Positions 25,538-34,999 are shown, counted from the first letter of the stretch. The stretch: DNA of 64,000 bases from Flagellimonas ochracea (GCF_009903685.1 NZ_JAAABI010000003.1:186001-250000); one strand, 5' to 3'. Notes: generated by a model from the letters alone, not told the origin. Program-made: numbers and translations.

Positions 25538-25577
25538 TGATTGTCAGTTCCTTCGACATGCTCAGGACAAGCAATCA
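25538..25577. repeat. REP-like intergenic repeat in the rpsO leader
   Basis: The core reads CCTTCGACATGCTCAGGACA on the plus strand, a variant of the CCTGAGC-x-TGTCGAAGG short repeat that I recognise from many bacterial genomes. It is flanked by an inverted repeat TGATTG/CAATCA (25538-25543 and 25572-25577), so the transcript could fold with the core in the loop. The rpsO -7 box lies six bases beyond, so the element starts at or near the rpsO mRNA 5' end. Confidence 0.55.
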
Positions 25578-25582
25578 GCGTG

Positions 25583-25590
25583 CAAAGATA
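25583..25590 (-). promoter_or_regulatory. -7 box of the rpsO promoter
   Basis: Minus-strand TATCTTTG, a perfect TAnnTTTG match followed by GC. +1 would be near 25576, giving a leader of about 71 bases. Confidence 0.5.
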
Positions 25591-25680
25591 ATTCTTTTTT
25601 TAAAAGGAAAAATTTTAAGGACAAATTAAACCTTTTGTTTTTCATGTGGTCATAGATGCAAACTTTAAAATACAATCATT

Positions 25681-26553
25681 ATGAAAAAGCGTCTCAAACA
25701 AATCGACTTAATTGCCCTACTACTTTTTGGAATAGTGTTGATCACCACTGTCTCGTGTAGCAAAGATGAATCTACTTCGGATTCATTGTCGAATAGCGAA
25801 GTTATTTCGGCAACGGAATTGAAATTTAGTGATGAAACTGAAATGATATCCGAAGAGGTAACGGCCATTGCCGAGGATGTATATGCCGCCGAGGAGATAT
25901 CGTTGACCTCAAAAAATGACTACACACCCGATTTTCTGCCTGAATGTGTAACCATAACCACAGTGGTTACTGATACTACCCGTGAGAAGACCATTGATTT
26001 TGGCGAAGGATGTGAATTGCCCAATGGAAATGTGTTGAGCGGAAAAATTCTCTTGAGCTATGCGTTGGATATGGAAGCTGCTTCTAAAACCATTACACTC
26101 ACTTTAGAAAACTTCACATTTAATGCGGTGGCCATCGTAGGTACGGCCGACATACTTCGTGTTCGCTCCAACGAAAATGGAAATCCACAAGGTACTTCCA
26201 ACGCAGGATTTACTGCCACATGGCCCGATGGCAATATCGCTTCTTTTATGGGCACGCGTACTCGCGAGTGGATTGAGGGTTATGGTTCTGGATTTTGGGG
26301 GGACAATGTGTTCCTAATCACAGGAAAGAGAACGTACATTGGCAGGTTGGGCAATGAATACGTCAAGGAAGTGATGGTTCCATTGCGTAGAGAACTGGCT
26401 TGTCGATTTATTGTGAGCGGTGTGCTTGAAATTTCAAGAAACGGCAATACGGCCAGTTTGGATTTTGGAGACGGTACTTGTGATGCCAAGGGTGTATTGA
26501 CCTACCCTGATGGAACTGAAAAAGATATTTTCTTGCGTCGATTTAAGAATTAA
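25681..26553 (+). CDS. uncharacterised secreted lipoprotein
   Basis: 290 residues. The lipoprotein signal is clear: a basic start, a hydrophobic core LIALLLFGIVLITTVSC and lipobox Cys at residue 26, followed by an acidic/Ser stretch (SKDESTSDSLSNSE). The rest looks all-beta, with repeated elements such as TIDFGEGCELPNGNVLSGKI near 100-120 and ASLDFGDGTCDAKGVLTYPDG near 260-280. These share a DFG-x-G-x-C core, so the protein may contain two related halves each with a Cys. No function recognised. It is monocistronic and ends in a strong bidirectional terminator shared with accD. Confidence 0.75.
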   Translation: MKKRLKQIDLIALLLFGIVLITTVSCSKDESTSDSLSNSEVISATELKFSDETEMISEEVTAIAEDVYAAEEISLTSKNDYTPDFLPECVTITTVVTDTTREKTIDFGEGCELPNGNVLSGKILLSYALDMEAASKTITLTLENFTFNAVAIVGTADILRVRSNENGNPQGTSNAGFTATWPDGNIASFMGTRTREWIEGYGSGFWGDNVFLITGKRTYIGRLGNEYVKEVMVPLRRELACRFIVSGVLEISRNGNTASLDFGDGTCDAKGVLTYPDGTEKDIFLRRFKN

Positions 26554-26633
26554 TCTGCTGATCTTCACATTGAACGCAGTGCAGATGGGATTATTGACAC
26601 GTCGTTCTCGACTGTGTTTAAAACTGAAAAAGT

Positions 26634-26664
26634 AAAAAGGCCCCAATTTTTGGGGCCTTTTTTT
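26634..26664. terminator. bidirectional terminator between the lipoprotein gene and accD
   Basis: Stem AAAAAGGCCCCAA/TTGGGGCCTTTTT (26634-26646 and 26650-26662), three-base loop, T run on the plus side and A run before the stem, so it works for both convergent genes. Confidence 0.9.
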
Positions 26665-27523
26665 ATGCTCTAACGGGTTGATTGGTTATTAAATCAATAT
26701 AGAGGTTGATTTTCTTTTTCAAATCTCGTCTGTGCGAGATAAAATCCAAGAAACCGTGTTCCAATAAAAATTCTGAGGTCTGGAACCCTTCTGGCAGGTC
26801 CTTTCCCACGGTGTCTTTAACTACACGCGGTCCGGCAAAACCAATGAGCGCTCCAGGTTCACCAATATTGATGTCACCCAGCATGGCATAAGAAGCGGTG
26901 GTCCCTCCAGTTGTAGGGTCTGTACATAATGAAATATAAGGTACCTTGGCTTCGGCCAATTGGGCCAATTTTGCGGAGGTTTTGGCCAATTGCATTAGCG
27001 AAAATGCAGCTTCCATCATCCGTGCACCGCCTGATTTGGAAATCATCACGAAGGGAATTTTCTTTTTCTTGGCCACATCGATGGCCCTAGCTATTTTTTC
27101 ACCTACCACGCTTCCCATAGAACCTCCTATGAAGCTAAAATCCATACAAGCCACAACCAAATCCTTGCCGATGGATTTCCCCACGGCAGTCCTTACGGCA
27201 TCTTTCAGCCCCGTTTTTTTCTGGGCTGCCTTTAAGCGATCGGAATATTTTTTGGTGTCCACGAATTTTAGGGGATCCTTGGAGGAGAGTTTTTCATCTA
27301 ATTCCCTAAACTTGTTGTCATCAAAGAGAATTTCAAAGTATTCCTTGCTGCCAATCCTTACATGGTAGTCATCTTCGGGACTTACGTAAAAGTTTTTAGC
27401 TAAATCTTCGGACTCTACAACTTTTCCGGTCGGAGTTTTATACCACAGCCCCTTGGGCGTGTCTTTCTTTTCCTCAGTGGAGGTCTGTATTCCTTTTTCC
27501 TTTCTTTTAAACCAAGACGACAT
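26663..27523 (-). CDS. accD: acetyl-CoA carboxylase carboxyltransferase subunit beta (no zinc ribbon)
   Basis: 286 residues. The carboxyltransferase core is clear: [51 protein letters not shown] and [11 protein letters not shown]. It transfers the carboxyl from biotin to acetyl-CoA together with AccA. The N-terminal Cys4 zinc ribbon of E. coli AccD is absent: the first CxxC position reads TPTG and the second reads SPED, so all four cysteines are replaced. From memory, flavobacterial relatives look the same. It lies 28 bases behind fbaA on the same strand, likely one operon, and shares a terminator downstream. Confidence 0.93.
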   Translation of the reverse strand: MSSWFKRKEKGIQTSTEEKKDTPKGLWYKTPTGKVVESEDLAKNFYVSPEDDYHVRIGSKEYFEILFDDNKFRELDEKLSSKDPLKFVDTKKYSDRLKAAQKKTGLKDAVRTAVGKSIGKDLVVACMDFSFIGGSMGSVVGEKIARAIDVAKKKKIPFVMISKSGGARMMEAAFSLMQLAKTSAKLAQLAEAKVPYISLCTDPTTGGTTASYAMLGDINIGEPGALIGFAGPRVVKDTVGKDLPEGFQTSEFLLEHGFLDFISHRRDLKKKINLYIDLITNQPVRA

Positions 27524-27551
27524 GCAATCAAAATTAAATTAAACGAAAGAT

Positions 27552-28619
27552 TTATAAGGTGTTTACGTTGTTCAAATCCTCAAAGGCTTTTTTCAAACGC
27601 TCTACAAAAGTCTTTTCCCCTTCACGAAGCCATACTCTAGGATCATAGTATTTTTTGTTGGGTTGGTCATCACCATCAGGATTTCCTATTTGCGATTGTA
27701 AATAATCCGACTTGGTTTGAATATAGTCTCTAACCCCAGTTAGAAAGGCATATTGAAGGTCGGTATCGATATTCATCTTGATTACACCGTATCCAATAGC
27801 TTCCCTGATTTCTTCCACGGTCGAACCAGAACCACCATGAAAAACAAAATCAATATGGTTATGTTCCACACCATACTTATCGGAAATGAACTCCTGCGAG
27901 TTTTTCAGAATTTTAGGTGTCAACTTCACGTTTCCTGGTTTGTAGACCCCGTGTACGTTACCAAAGGCTGCGGCAACGGTAAATCTATGGCTAACTTTAG
28001 AAAGTTCTTCGTAGGCATAGGCCACCTCTTCGGGCTGGGTGTATAACTTGGAGTCATCCACATCGGTATTGTCCACCCCGTCTTCTTCACCTCCTGTTAT
28101 GCCCAGTTCAATTTCCAAGGTCATATCCATTTTGCTCATGCGCTCCAAATAGCCTTTGCATATTTCTATGTTTTCTTCAATGGGCTCTTCGGACAAATCA
28201 ATCATATGTGAGCTGAAAAGCGGTTTTCCCGTTTCCTTATAATGCACTTCACTGGCATCCAAAAGGCCATCAATCCAAGGCAATAGTTTTTTGGCACAAT
28301 GGTCGGTGTGCAAAATAACCGTGGCACCATAAGCCTCAGCAAGTTGGTGCACGTGTTTGGCACCGGCTACCGCACCTAATATGGCCGCTCTCTGATTTTC
28401 GTTGGAAAGACCTTTTCCCGCATTGAATTGGGCACCCCCATTTGAAAACTGTATTATGACCGGAGCATTAAGGGATGCTGCTGTTTCCATTACTCCATTT
28501 ATCGAGTTAGAGCCAATCACATTGACGGCCGGGAGGGCATAGTTATTTTCCTTGGCGTGCTTGAAGATAGCCTGGACTTCGTCACCTGTGGCAACTCCCG
28601 GCTTTATATTGTGGGACAT
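27552..28619 (-). CDS. fbaA: class II fructose-bisphosphate aldolase
   Basis: 355 residues, class IIA length. The zinc/catalytic region is LHTDHCAKK (near 105-115), and phosphate and zinc ligands appear in GNVHGVYKPGNVKL and FVFHGGSGS, with MNIDTDLQ near 290. It cleaves fructose 1,6-bisphosphate in glycolysis and runs in reverse for gluconeogenesis. A perfect -7 box TACTTTTG lies 31 bases upstream of the start, between this gene and the stop of the BamA/TamA-like gene. accD follows. Confidence 0.96.
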   Translation of the reverse strand: MSHNIKPGVATGDEVQAIFKHAKENNYALPAVNVIGSNSINGVMETAASLNAPVIIQFSNGGAQFNAGKGLSNENQRAAILGAVAGAKHVHQLAEAYGATVILHTDHCAKKLLPWIDGLLDASEVHYKETGKPLFSSHMIDLSEEPIEENIEICKGYLERMSKMDMTLEIELGITGGEEDGVDNTDVDDSKLYTQPEEVAYAYEELSKVSHRFTVAAAFGNVHGVYKPGNVKLTPKILKNSQEFISDKYGVEHNHIDFVFHGGSGSTVEEIREAIGYGVIKMNIDTDLQYAFLTGVRDYIQTKSDYLQSQIGNPDGDDQPNKKYYDPRVWLREGEKTFVERLKKAFEDLNNVNTL

Positions 28620-28649
28620 ATTTAGTTAGTTTCAGGTTAAATTAGTAAG

Positions 28650-28657
28650 CAAAAGTA
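28650..28657 (-). promoter_or_regulatory. -7 box of the fbaA-accD promoter
   Basis: Minus-strand TACTTTTG, a perfect TAnnTTTG match, 31 bases before the fbaA start; TTTC rather than TTTG at the -33 position. Confidence 0.5.
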
Positions 28658-28671
28658 ATAAAATATTTACT

Positions 28672-31239
28672 CTAGAAAGGATAATTGATTCCGACGTTGA
28701 ACACGGCGTTTCTTAAATTGTACCCCCTAAACCAACGATCTGATCCTTCTCTTGCCGGATTGTAGGTTTTAAAACCAGTGTCCACACGGAAAACAAAATA
28801 GGTAAAATCGTAACGCAGACCCAGTCCGGTTCCCAAGGCAATGTCCTCCAAAGAACTGAATCCGCTGAAAATGGCATCAGGATTATTTTCGCTATCAAAC
28901 ACGTTCCAAATGTTGCCGGCATCGGCAAAAAGGGCTCCTTTTACATCACCGGCAATGGGAAATCGATATTCCAAATTGAAAGCGAGCTTGAAATTGGCTT
29001 CGTTAAAATCGTTAATGTTTTCGGTGCTTCCGGGGCCCAGTTCATAAGCGTTCCATGCTCTATTGTCATTGGAGCCCCCGGCAAAATAACTTCGTACGAA
29101 GGGGATGCTTTCTGAATTTCCGTATGGGACGGCAAGTCCCATAAAACTTCTGAAAGCTAATACGCTCGAGTTACCGATGCCCCAATGGCGGATAAAATCG
29201 AACTCGGTTTTAAAATATTGGGAGAAAGGTACACCGAACACCAAAAGTTGGTCATTGTCATTTTCGTTGTAAGGGACCACATTGGCCATCAGGGAAAGTA
29301 GATTACCTGCACTTTCCAATTTAACCCGATATTGAAAGAAATCGAGATCATTGATATCTGTCTTACTGTTTTTTGAGAAAGTATAGTTACTGGCAAAAAT
29401 GAGGTTGTTTTCTGTTAACCGCTGTCTTCTTTCCTCAACACTGTTCACTTCATTTCTTTGCTCTGCTGATACCGGTATTTCGTTGTTTAAAACAGCTTCT
29501 GTAAAATCGGTGGTACCCTCGGGAATCGTCAAACGAAGTGGGTCGACAATACTATTGGTGTCTTCAAAAAAGGATGCATATTGAGGGTCGTCTTGAAAGT
29601 CGTCAGAGATATCGTCCAAACTCCTATAGGTGTTTTGATAAACATTGAAAAAATTATCGGGGTTCACATTTCGAACAAACTCCACATTAAGCAGTTCCAC
29701 AGTATGTTTCAATCTAGTATTGGGCGACCAGTTGTAAGAAAGTATCGTATTCAGTGTTTGCTTGTCCAGTCCAATGTTCCGCTGAAAGTTGGTACCTACC
29801 AAAAACCTACTTTGTGGGAGCATATAGTAGGGAATTACTTTTTCAGTGTTCAACGGAAACCATATTCTGGGGAACGTAATATTGACGTCACCTCCAATTT
29901 CAGAAGTAAATGTTTCATCGGACAAAGAGGCGTCACTCAATAGACCAATAGATCCTCTTGCTGAAACATTCAGGGTCTCGGCGCCACCAAATACATTTCT
30001 TGTGATTACAGTTGCACTAAAGGCAGTACCCACTTGCTGAATGTTGGAATGGGTCACATCAAAATTAAGGTTCAACGAAAACTTGGGCCTGGGAGCCAAA
30101 TATATATTTGAGGTCAATTCGGTTTGGGTGGAATCGGGTATAAATTCAATATTGGGATATCTGAAGGTGTTCAAGTTTGTAATTTGCCGATAGGTACGTA
30201 TCCGATCCAAATCTCGGTAAATGCTATCTTTTTCAAAAAAAACGGCATCTGTCAATGCTTTTGGACGGTATTTAAGTTCATCGTTGTAAAAGATGGTATA
30301 GTTGTCGTAATCCACACTTTGTAGGGAGTCGGGGTTGCCACCAATTAAATAATCGGCATAGATGTTTATTTTTTTGAAACGGTTAACTCTATAAACATTG
30401 TTGTTGACACTGGTGTCGTTTGCACTTCGAGGTCTTTGAATGTTCAACTGCACATCCATTAATTGGTCATCAGCGACCAAAGAGGTATCCCTTAAAATAT
30501 CATAGCTGATGGAACTCTCTTGAAAATTGTATACACCCGAGTTTCGAAAAAGTGATGTAAGACGTTCCCGTTCTTGATTGAATTTGGCCAAATCGAATTG
30601 TTCGCCGGCTTTTACCAAAGAATTTTCGGTAGTAATTCCATAAATGGAATCCAGTTGCGGCGAGGTAATGTTTTTTTGAACCGTATCTATTATATATGGT
30701 TTTTGAAGCGTTATCTTGTAGGCTAGTTGCGCTCTCTTTTTTCTTTTTCCGGTGACGATATCGTAGGCACCGGAGTTGTTGAAATACCCTTTGCTATTGT
30801 AATAGGCTTCAAGCCGTTCCAGTGATTTGTTGGTTAGGGTGGTATCGATTATAACTGGAGGTTCGCCAATTCTCTTCAAAAATTCGCTGGCTCCACTAAC
30901 AAGAAAGGACTCCTTTAATCGGTGAACCTGTTTTTTGGAAAGCAAATTGTTGAGTCTTTTTTCTCTTTTTTCCTTTCGGTGCAACCAGTTCTGAAACAAC
31001 GAATCGGGGTTATCCTTAGCAAGATTGTAAAGATTCAATCGCAACGGATATCCCAGTACGGTGCTGTTGGGTTTTTGCGCAATAAGACTTTTGATATCGC
31101 TGTCAGTTATTTTTTCCTCATCAGCGTAAAGGGTGTTCTTGGTGAGCAGCAATTCGTCATCACCAACCTTTTTAAGGGTGTTGCAACCTAAGAGGGTTAC
31201 TATAAGCGACAATAATACTATTTTTGCCCAGTGACACAT
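28672..31239 (-). CDS. BamA/TamA-family outer membrane lipoprotein
   Basis: 855 residues from the ATG at 31239. The N-terminus has a lipoprotein signal (WAKIVLLSLIVTLLGC), followed by POTRA-like repeats (about 30-390) and a 16-strand-type beta-barrel region ending in the terminal Phe motif NAVFNVGINYPF. This resembles TamA/BamA-family (Omp85) proteins of Bacteroidota, which insert or translocate proteins or lipids at the outer membrane. A lipidated Omp85 member is common in this phylum. Starts at 31302 and 31260 are also open, but the former overlaps the divergent gene and the latter sits on the predicted +1. Confidence 0.85.
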   Translation of the reverse strand: MCHWAKIVLLSLIVTLLGCNTLKKVGDDELLLTKNTLYADEEKITDSDIKSLIAQKPNSTVLGYPLRLNLYNLAKDNPDSLFQNWLHRKEKREKRLNNLLSKKQVHRLKESFLVSGASEFLKRIGEPPVIIDTTLTNKSLERLEAYYNSKGYFNNSGAYDIVTGKRKKRAQLAYKITLQKPYIIDTVQKNITSPQLDSIYGITTENSLVKAGEQFDLAKFNQERERLTSLFRNSGVYNFQESSISYDILRDTSLVADDQLMDVQLNIQRPRSANDTSVNNNVYRVNRFKKINIYADYLIGGNPDSLQSVDYDNYTIFYNDELKYRPKALTDAVFFEKDSIYRDLDRIRTYRQITNLNTFRYPNIEFIPDSTQTELTSNIYLAPRPKFSLNLNFDVTHSNIQQVGTAFSATVITRNVFGGAETLNVSARGSIGLLSDASLSDETFTSEIGGDVNITFPRIWFPLNTEKVIPYYMLPQSRFLVGTNFQRNIGLDKQTLNTILSYNWSPNTRLKHTVELLNVEFVRNVNPDNFFNVYQNTYRSLDDISDDFQDDPQYASFFEDTNSIVDPLRLTIPEGTTDFTEAVLNNEIPVSAEQRNEVNSVEERRQRLTENNLIFASNYTFSKNSKTDINDLDFFQYRVKLESAGNLLSLMANVVPYNENDNDQLLVFGVPFSQYFKTEFDFIRHWGIGNSSVLAFRSFMGLAVPYGNSESIPFVRSYFAGGSNDNRAWNAYELGPGSTENINDFNEANFKLAFNLEYRFPIAGDVKGALFADAGNIWNVFDSENNPDAIFSGFSSLEDIALGTGLGLRYDFTYFVFRVDTGFKTYNPAREGSDRWFRGYNLRNAVFNVGINYPF

Positions 31240-31266
31240 TAGACCTGAATAACCCCTCATAGATGC

Positions 31267-31298
31267 CAAAAATAAACGATTTAGATGGTTACCAAAAA
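31267..31298 (-). promoter_or_regulatory. promoter of the BamA/TamA-like gene
   Basis: Minus strand: TTTTTG at 31293-31298, an 18-base spacer, then -7 box TATTTTTG at 31267-31274, a full match to the flavobacterial TTG-N17-23-TAnnTTTG pattern. +1 near 31260 supports translation from 31239. The -33 element lies inside the first codons of the divergent RNA methyltransferase gene. Confidence 0.6.
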
Positions 31299-32004
31299 CC
31301 AAATTAAACTAGTTGTAAGCTTACAGCAAAAAAAGTACCGAACTCGACATGGTCTGTTTATGGTTGAAGGTGCAAAGACCGTTAACGAGCTCTTGGAAGC
31401 GGGATGCAGAAGCTACCAATTAGTTGTGGACACAGCAGGCAAGATTGAGAAATTTCCTGAGGCCGAGGTGGTATCCTCCGCAGTAATCAAACAAATGGGC
31501 AGTCAAGTGAACCCAAGCGGTGTTCTCGGGGTGTTTTATATGCCAGAGACCGACCGGATAAATTATGACGATTGGATTGTTGTTGTTGATGCCGTGCGTG
31601 ACCCTGGCAATCTGGGAACCATTGTACGATTATGCGATTGGTTTGGTGTGAAAAATCTAATCTGTTCCAACGATACTGTGGATTGTTATAACCCAAAAGT
31701 GCTACAGGCCACTATGGGATCCATAGCTAGGGTGAACATCAAATATGTTGACTTGGCCGAGTTTTTACAGCAGGCCCCATTGCCCATTTATGGAGCTTTT
31801 ACGGAAGGTGAGTGTGTTTATGACAAGGTATTGCCCGAAAAGGGAATATTGGTTATGGGCAACGAAGCCAACGGAATCTCAACAAAAATAGAAGCCTTGA
31901 TTACTGAGCGTATTGCCATTCCGCAGTTTGGCACGCGGACCACCGAAAGTTTGAATGTTGCCACTGCCACTGCCATTTTATTGAATGAGATTAGAAGAAG
32001 CTAG
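31285..32004 (+). CDS. TrmH/SpoU-family RNA 2'-O-methyltransferase
   Basis: 239 residues. The N-terminal substrate-binding domain (KKYRTRHGLFMVEGAKTVNELL) is followed by the SPOUT knot motifs: VVVDAVRDPGNLGTIVR (motif 1), LVMGNEANGIS (motif 2) and IPQFGTRTTESLNVATATAI (motif 3). It uses S-adenosylmethionine to methylate a ribose in rRNA or tRNA; whether the target is 23S rRNA (RlmB-like) or another RNA is not decided here. It is divergent from the Omp85-like gene and convergent with porT, 17 bases from it. Confidence 0.9.
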   Translation: MVTKNQIKLVVSLQQKKYRTRHGLFMVEGAKTVNELLEAGCRSYQLVVDTAGKIEKFPEAEVVSSAVIKQMGSQVNPSGVLGVFYMPETDRINYDDWIVVVDAVRDPGNLGTIVRLCDWFGVKNLICSNDTVDCYNPKVLQATMGSIARVNIKYVDLAEFLQQAPLPIYGAFTEGECVYDKVLPEKGILVMGNEANGISTKIEALITERIAIPQFGTRTTESLNVATATAILLNEIRRS

Positions 32005-32021
32005 GAAAAAAAAGAAGCTAA

Positions 32022-32720
32022 CTATTCAAATGTGAAATTAATGAAGAACCCTCTTGTTCGCATCGCATTGATGTTACCGGTCCATGGACTGTTCGGGTCA
32101 TTGTCGGGAACCAATTCATCCGTAAGGGCAAAAACTCCCCGTATGGAAGGGGAAAACTTAAAATATTCCGTATAAATATCCAATCCAAAGCCCAGCTCAT
32201 AGCCATAAACGTTCTTTTTCATTCTGAATTCGCCACTGCTGTTGTCATCCAAACTATCCTCTTTGCTTCCCAGGTTCATAGAAGTATAAACCCCTCCAGT
32301 GACAAAGGGTTTCCAGTTACCAAATCTGCGAGCGCTCATCTTTAACAGCAATGGGAATCGAATATAGGTCGATTTAACCTCTCTTATGGCATCCACTTCG
32401 GAAGTAAAACCAGGAAAACCCAACGTTCTTGCCGTATAGAGCAAACCGGGTTCAAAACGAGCATCCAAAAACTCGTTGATGCGCATTTCCCCAATCAATC
32501 CCACGTTAAAACCAAAGCTTTTATCCACCAAAATATCTTGTCCGATATCATCTTGGTACTCAAACTGAAAATCGTATTGGTTGAATCCTAGATAATAACC
32601 CCAATTCAAGAACCTTTTGTCTTCGTTCTGAAGATTTAAAATGGGGTCCTTATTAAATTGGGCCAGTGAGCTTGAACTTGTCAATAGTATAAGTCCAACG
32701 AGGAAAAAGATGTTTCTCAT
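32022..32720 (-). CDS. porT: PorT/SprT outer membrane beta-barrel protein of type IX secretion
   Basis: 232 residues from the ATG at 32720, which gives a clean signal peptide (MRNIFFLVGLILLTSSSSLAQ) and leaves four bases after the ubiE stop. A small beta-barrel follows, with alternating strands such as YIRFPLLLKMSARRF and YGYELGFGLDIYTEYFKFSPSI, ending in FFINFTFE. PorT is a core protein of the type IX secretion system used for gliding adhesins and secreted enzymes. Location directly after ubiE is the arrangement I know from other flavobacteria and supports the name. Confidence 0.82.
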   Translation of the reverse strand: MRNIFFLVGLILLTSSSSLAQFNKDPILNLQNEDKRFLNWGYYLGFNQYDFQFEYQDDIGQDILVDKSFGFNVGLIGEMRINEFLDARFEPGLLYTARTLGFPGFTSEVDAIREVKSTYIRFPLLLKMSARRFGNWKPFVTGGVYTSMNLGSKEDSLDDNSSGEFRMKKNVYGYELGFGLDIYTEYFKFSPSIRGVFALTDELVPDNDPNSPWTGNINAMRTRGFFINFTFE

Positions 32721-32724
32721 CAAA

Positions 32725-33453
32725 TTATTTTGTAGCGACATAAATGGATGCCACCCCAAAAGTCTGGGGTCTGTTCTCTATACCTATAAACCCAATTTTG
32801 CCCAAAATATTGTTGAATTCCTCCCCATGTGGGAAAACGGAGGCAGATTCGCTCAAATAAGCATAGGCAGAGCGGTCTTTGGAAAAAAGTTTTCCAATTA
32901 AAGGCAATATATATTTGGTATAAAAATGATAGCCTTGTTTAAAAGGAGTTTTTGTGGGAACCGAGGTTTCAAGGATAACCAAATGCGCCCCAGGCCTCAT
33001 TACCCGGTAGATTTCTTGCAGGCCTTTTTCCAAATTTTCGAAATTTCGAACGCCAAATGCCACGGTTACGGCATCAAAAGAGGCTGTTTCAAAAGGAAGA
33101 TTTTCACTGTCACCCACCACCATTTTAATGGTCTTTTGTAGATTTTTGCTCAAAATTTTCGATTTCCCTACCTCCAACATTTGTGGCGAAAGGTCCAAAC
33201 CTACAATTTTTTCGGCTCCAGTATCCATCATGGCTATGGCCAGGTCACCAGTACCGGTGGCAATGTCCAAAATGTTTTTTGGTTTTTGTTGTTGAAGGAG
33301 CTTTACCACCCTTTTTCTCCATTTAACATCAATGCCAAAAGATATGACCCTGTTAAGACCGTCATAGTTTTTTGAAATGGTATCGAACATTTGCCTTACC
33401 TGCTCTTTTTTCCCAAGATTGGAATCTTTGTATGGTTTGACTTTTTCGGACAT
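32725..33453 (-). CDS. ubiE: demethylmenaquinone/ubiquinone methyltransferase
   Basis: 242 residues from the ATG at 33453 ([16 protein letters not shown]), preferred over an upstream ATG at 33480. SAM motif [15 protein letters not shown] near 60, then [12 protein letters not shown] and [19 protein letters not shown], the UbiE signature. It performs the last step of menaquinone synthesis. Menaquinone is the electron acceptor of the Nqr complex encoded later in this window. porT follows four bases after its stop. Confidence 0.95.
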   Translation of the reverse strand: MSEKVKPYKDSNLGKKEQVRQMFDTISKNYDGLNRVISFGIDVKWRKRVVKLLQQQKPKNILDIATGTGDLAIAMMDTGAEKIVGLDLSPQMLEVGKSKILSKNLQKTIKMVVGDSENLPFETASFDAVTVAFGVRNFENLEKGLQEIYRVMRPGAHLVILETSVPTKTPFKQGYHFYTKYILPLIGKLFSKDRSAYAYLSESASVFPHGEEFNNILGKIGFIGIENRPQTFGVASIYVATK

Positions 33454-33515
33454 TGAACAAATTTGCTGGCAAATATACAATATCGCCTTATGTCAGGGGT
33501 ACCAAAATATTTATG

Positions 33516-33523
33516 TAATTTTG
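33516..33523 (+). promoter_or_regulatory. -7 box, likely trkA-trkH promoter
   Basis: TAATTTTG, a perfect TAnnTTTG match followed by TCCCGC, 126 bases before trkA. A second, imperfect box TATTTTGA at 33623 has TTTG 18 bases upstream (33601-33604) and is an alternative start 10-20 bases before the gene. Confidence 0.4.
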
Positions 33524-33649
33524 TCCCGCACATGGGAAAGCTTTTCCATATATGTTAACGAGCTGCCTTTTGGACTACAGTTGCTATTCTTTTTCAACCG
33601 TTTGCCATAGACGGAACATAGTTATTTTGAACACATCTTATTCCAATCA

Positions 33650-34999
33650 ATGAAGATTATAATTGCGGGAGCAGGTGAAGTGGGATTTCATTTGGCAAAA
33701 CTTCTGTCTTACGAAGCCCAGGATATTACATTAATCGATACGGACAAGGAAAGCTTGGCGTATGCCGATAACCATTTGGACATTCGAGTACTCCGCGGAG
33801 ATGCCACATCCATAGAAATTTTGAGGGAAGCCCGGGTGGAAAACTCAGATTTGGTAATTGCGGTTACTGCCTCTGAAACAACCAATATCACCCTTTGCTT
33901 TCTGGCAAAGCAGCTGGGAAGTCAGCGCACCATTGCCCGAATTTCCAACACCGAGTTTTTGGATAACCGAGAGCTCATCAAATTTGAAGAATTGGGAATT
34001 GATGAACTCATTTCTCCGGAGGAATTGGCAGCTACAGAAATTGAACTGTTGCTTAACCAATCCGCGTTTAATGACACCTATCAATTCGAGGGAGGGTTAC
34101 TTACCATGATTGGGGTATTTCTGCCCAAATCGGCACCATTTGTCGGTAAGATGGTCAAAGAGGCGGCACAGATATTCCCAGGAATCCACTTCATGCCCAT
34201 TGCCCTGCAGCGTATGGGTACGCAATTTACATTGATTCCAAGGGGAGACACAGTTTTTAAAGAAGGAGACCAAGTATATTTTATCACTTGTGATGAGGGG
34301 GTAGATGAGTTGTATAAACTCACGGGCATGGAAAAGAAGGAGATTAAGAATGTTATGGTCTTGGGAGGTAGCAAGGTTGGATTTAAAACTGCTAGAGATC
34401 TTTGTAACAAGAAATTCAATGTTAAACTGATTGAAAAAAACAAGGAAAAAGCTTTGGACTTGGCCGATGAGCTTCCTCATGCATTGATCATAAACGGTGA
34501 TGGTAGGAATGTGGAACTTCTCGAAGAGGAAAGTTTGGATTCCATGGATGCCTTTATTGCCGTTACGGGAAACTCGGAGACTAACATCATGTCTTGTTTG
34601 GTGGCCAAGTCGAAAAAAATTAAGAAGACCATAGCACTGGTTGAGAATATGGATTATTTTCAGTTATCCCATTCTATTGGTGTCGATACCCTGATAAACA
34701 AAAAACTATTGGCGGCCAACAATATTTTTCGCTATATAAGAAGGGGAGAGGTGTTGGCACTCACAAGATTGAATAATCTCAATGCCGAAATTTTGGAATT
34801 TGAGGTGAAACCCACTTCCTTAGTGAACGGGGAGATTATAAAGGAGCTTAACTTTCCACGCGAAGCAAGTATTGGTGGTGTTATCAGGGATGGCAAAGGA
34901 ATCATCGCCCTTGGAGATTTCAAAATTATGGAAGGAGATAAGGTTGTGGTCTGTTGTCTTCCCAAAGCAATCCCTAGAATAGAAAAGCTCTTCCTATAA
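33650..34999 (+). CDS. trkA: Trk potassium uptake regulatory protein TrkA
   Basis: 449 residues with two RCK-N/RCK-C repeats. The nucleotide-binding motifs are IIIAGAGEVGFHLAKLL at the start and VMVLGGSKVGFKTARDL near 230-250, and each half ends in a TrkA-C domain. TrkA is the cytoplasmic NAD(H)/ATP-sensing ring that gates TrkH. The stop overlaps the trkH start by one base (TAATG), which couples their translation. Confidence 0.95.
   Translation: MKIIIAGAGEVGFHLAKLLSYEAQDITLIDTDKESLAYADNHLDIRVLRGDATSIEILREARVENSDLVIAVTASETTNITLCFLAKQLGSQRTIARISNTEFLDNRELIKFEELGIDELISPEELAATEIELLLNQSAFNDTYQFEGGLLTMIGVFLPKSAPFVGKMVKEAAQIFPGIHFMPIALQRMGTQFTLIPRGDTVFKEGDQVYFITCDEGVDELYKLTGMEKKEIKNVMVLGGSKVGFKTARDLCNKKFNVKLIEKNKEKALDLADELPHALIINGDGRNVELLEEESLDSMDAFIAVTGNSETNIMSCLVAKSKKIKKTIALVENMDYFQLSHSIGVDTLINKKLLAANNIFRYIRRGEVLALTRLNNLNAEILEFEVKPTSLVNGEIIKELNFPREASIGGVIRDGKGIIALGDFKIMEGDKVVVCCLPKAIPRIEKLFL

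Noticed and set aside
33533..33546. Palindrome GGAAAGCTTTTCC upstream of trkA as an operator
   Set aside because: Short, AT-rich and without a match elsewhere in the window; spacing to the -7 boxes is not informative.
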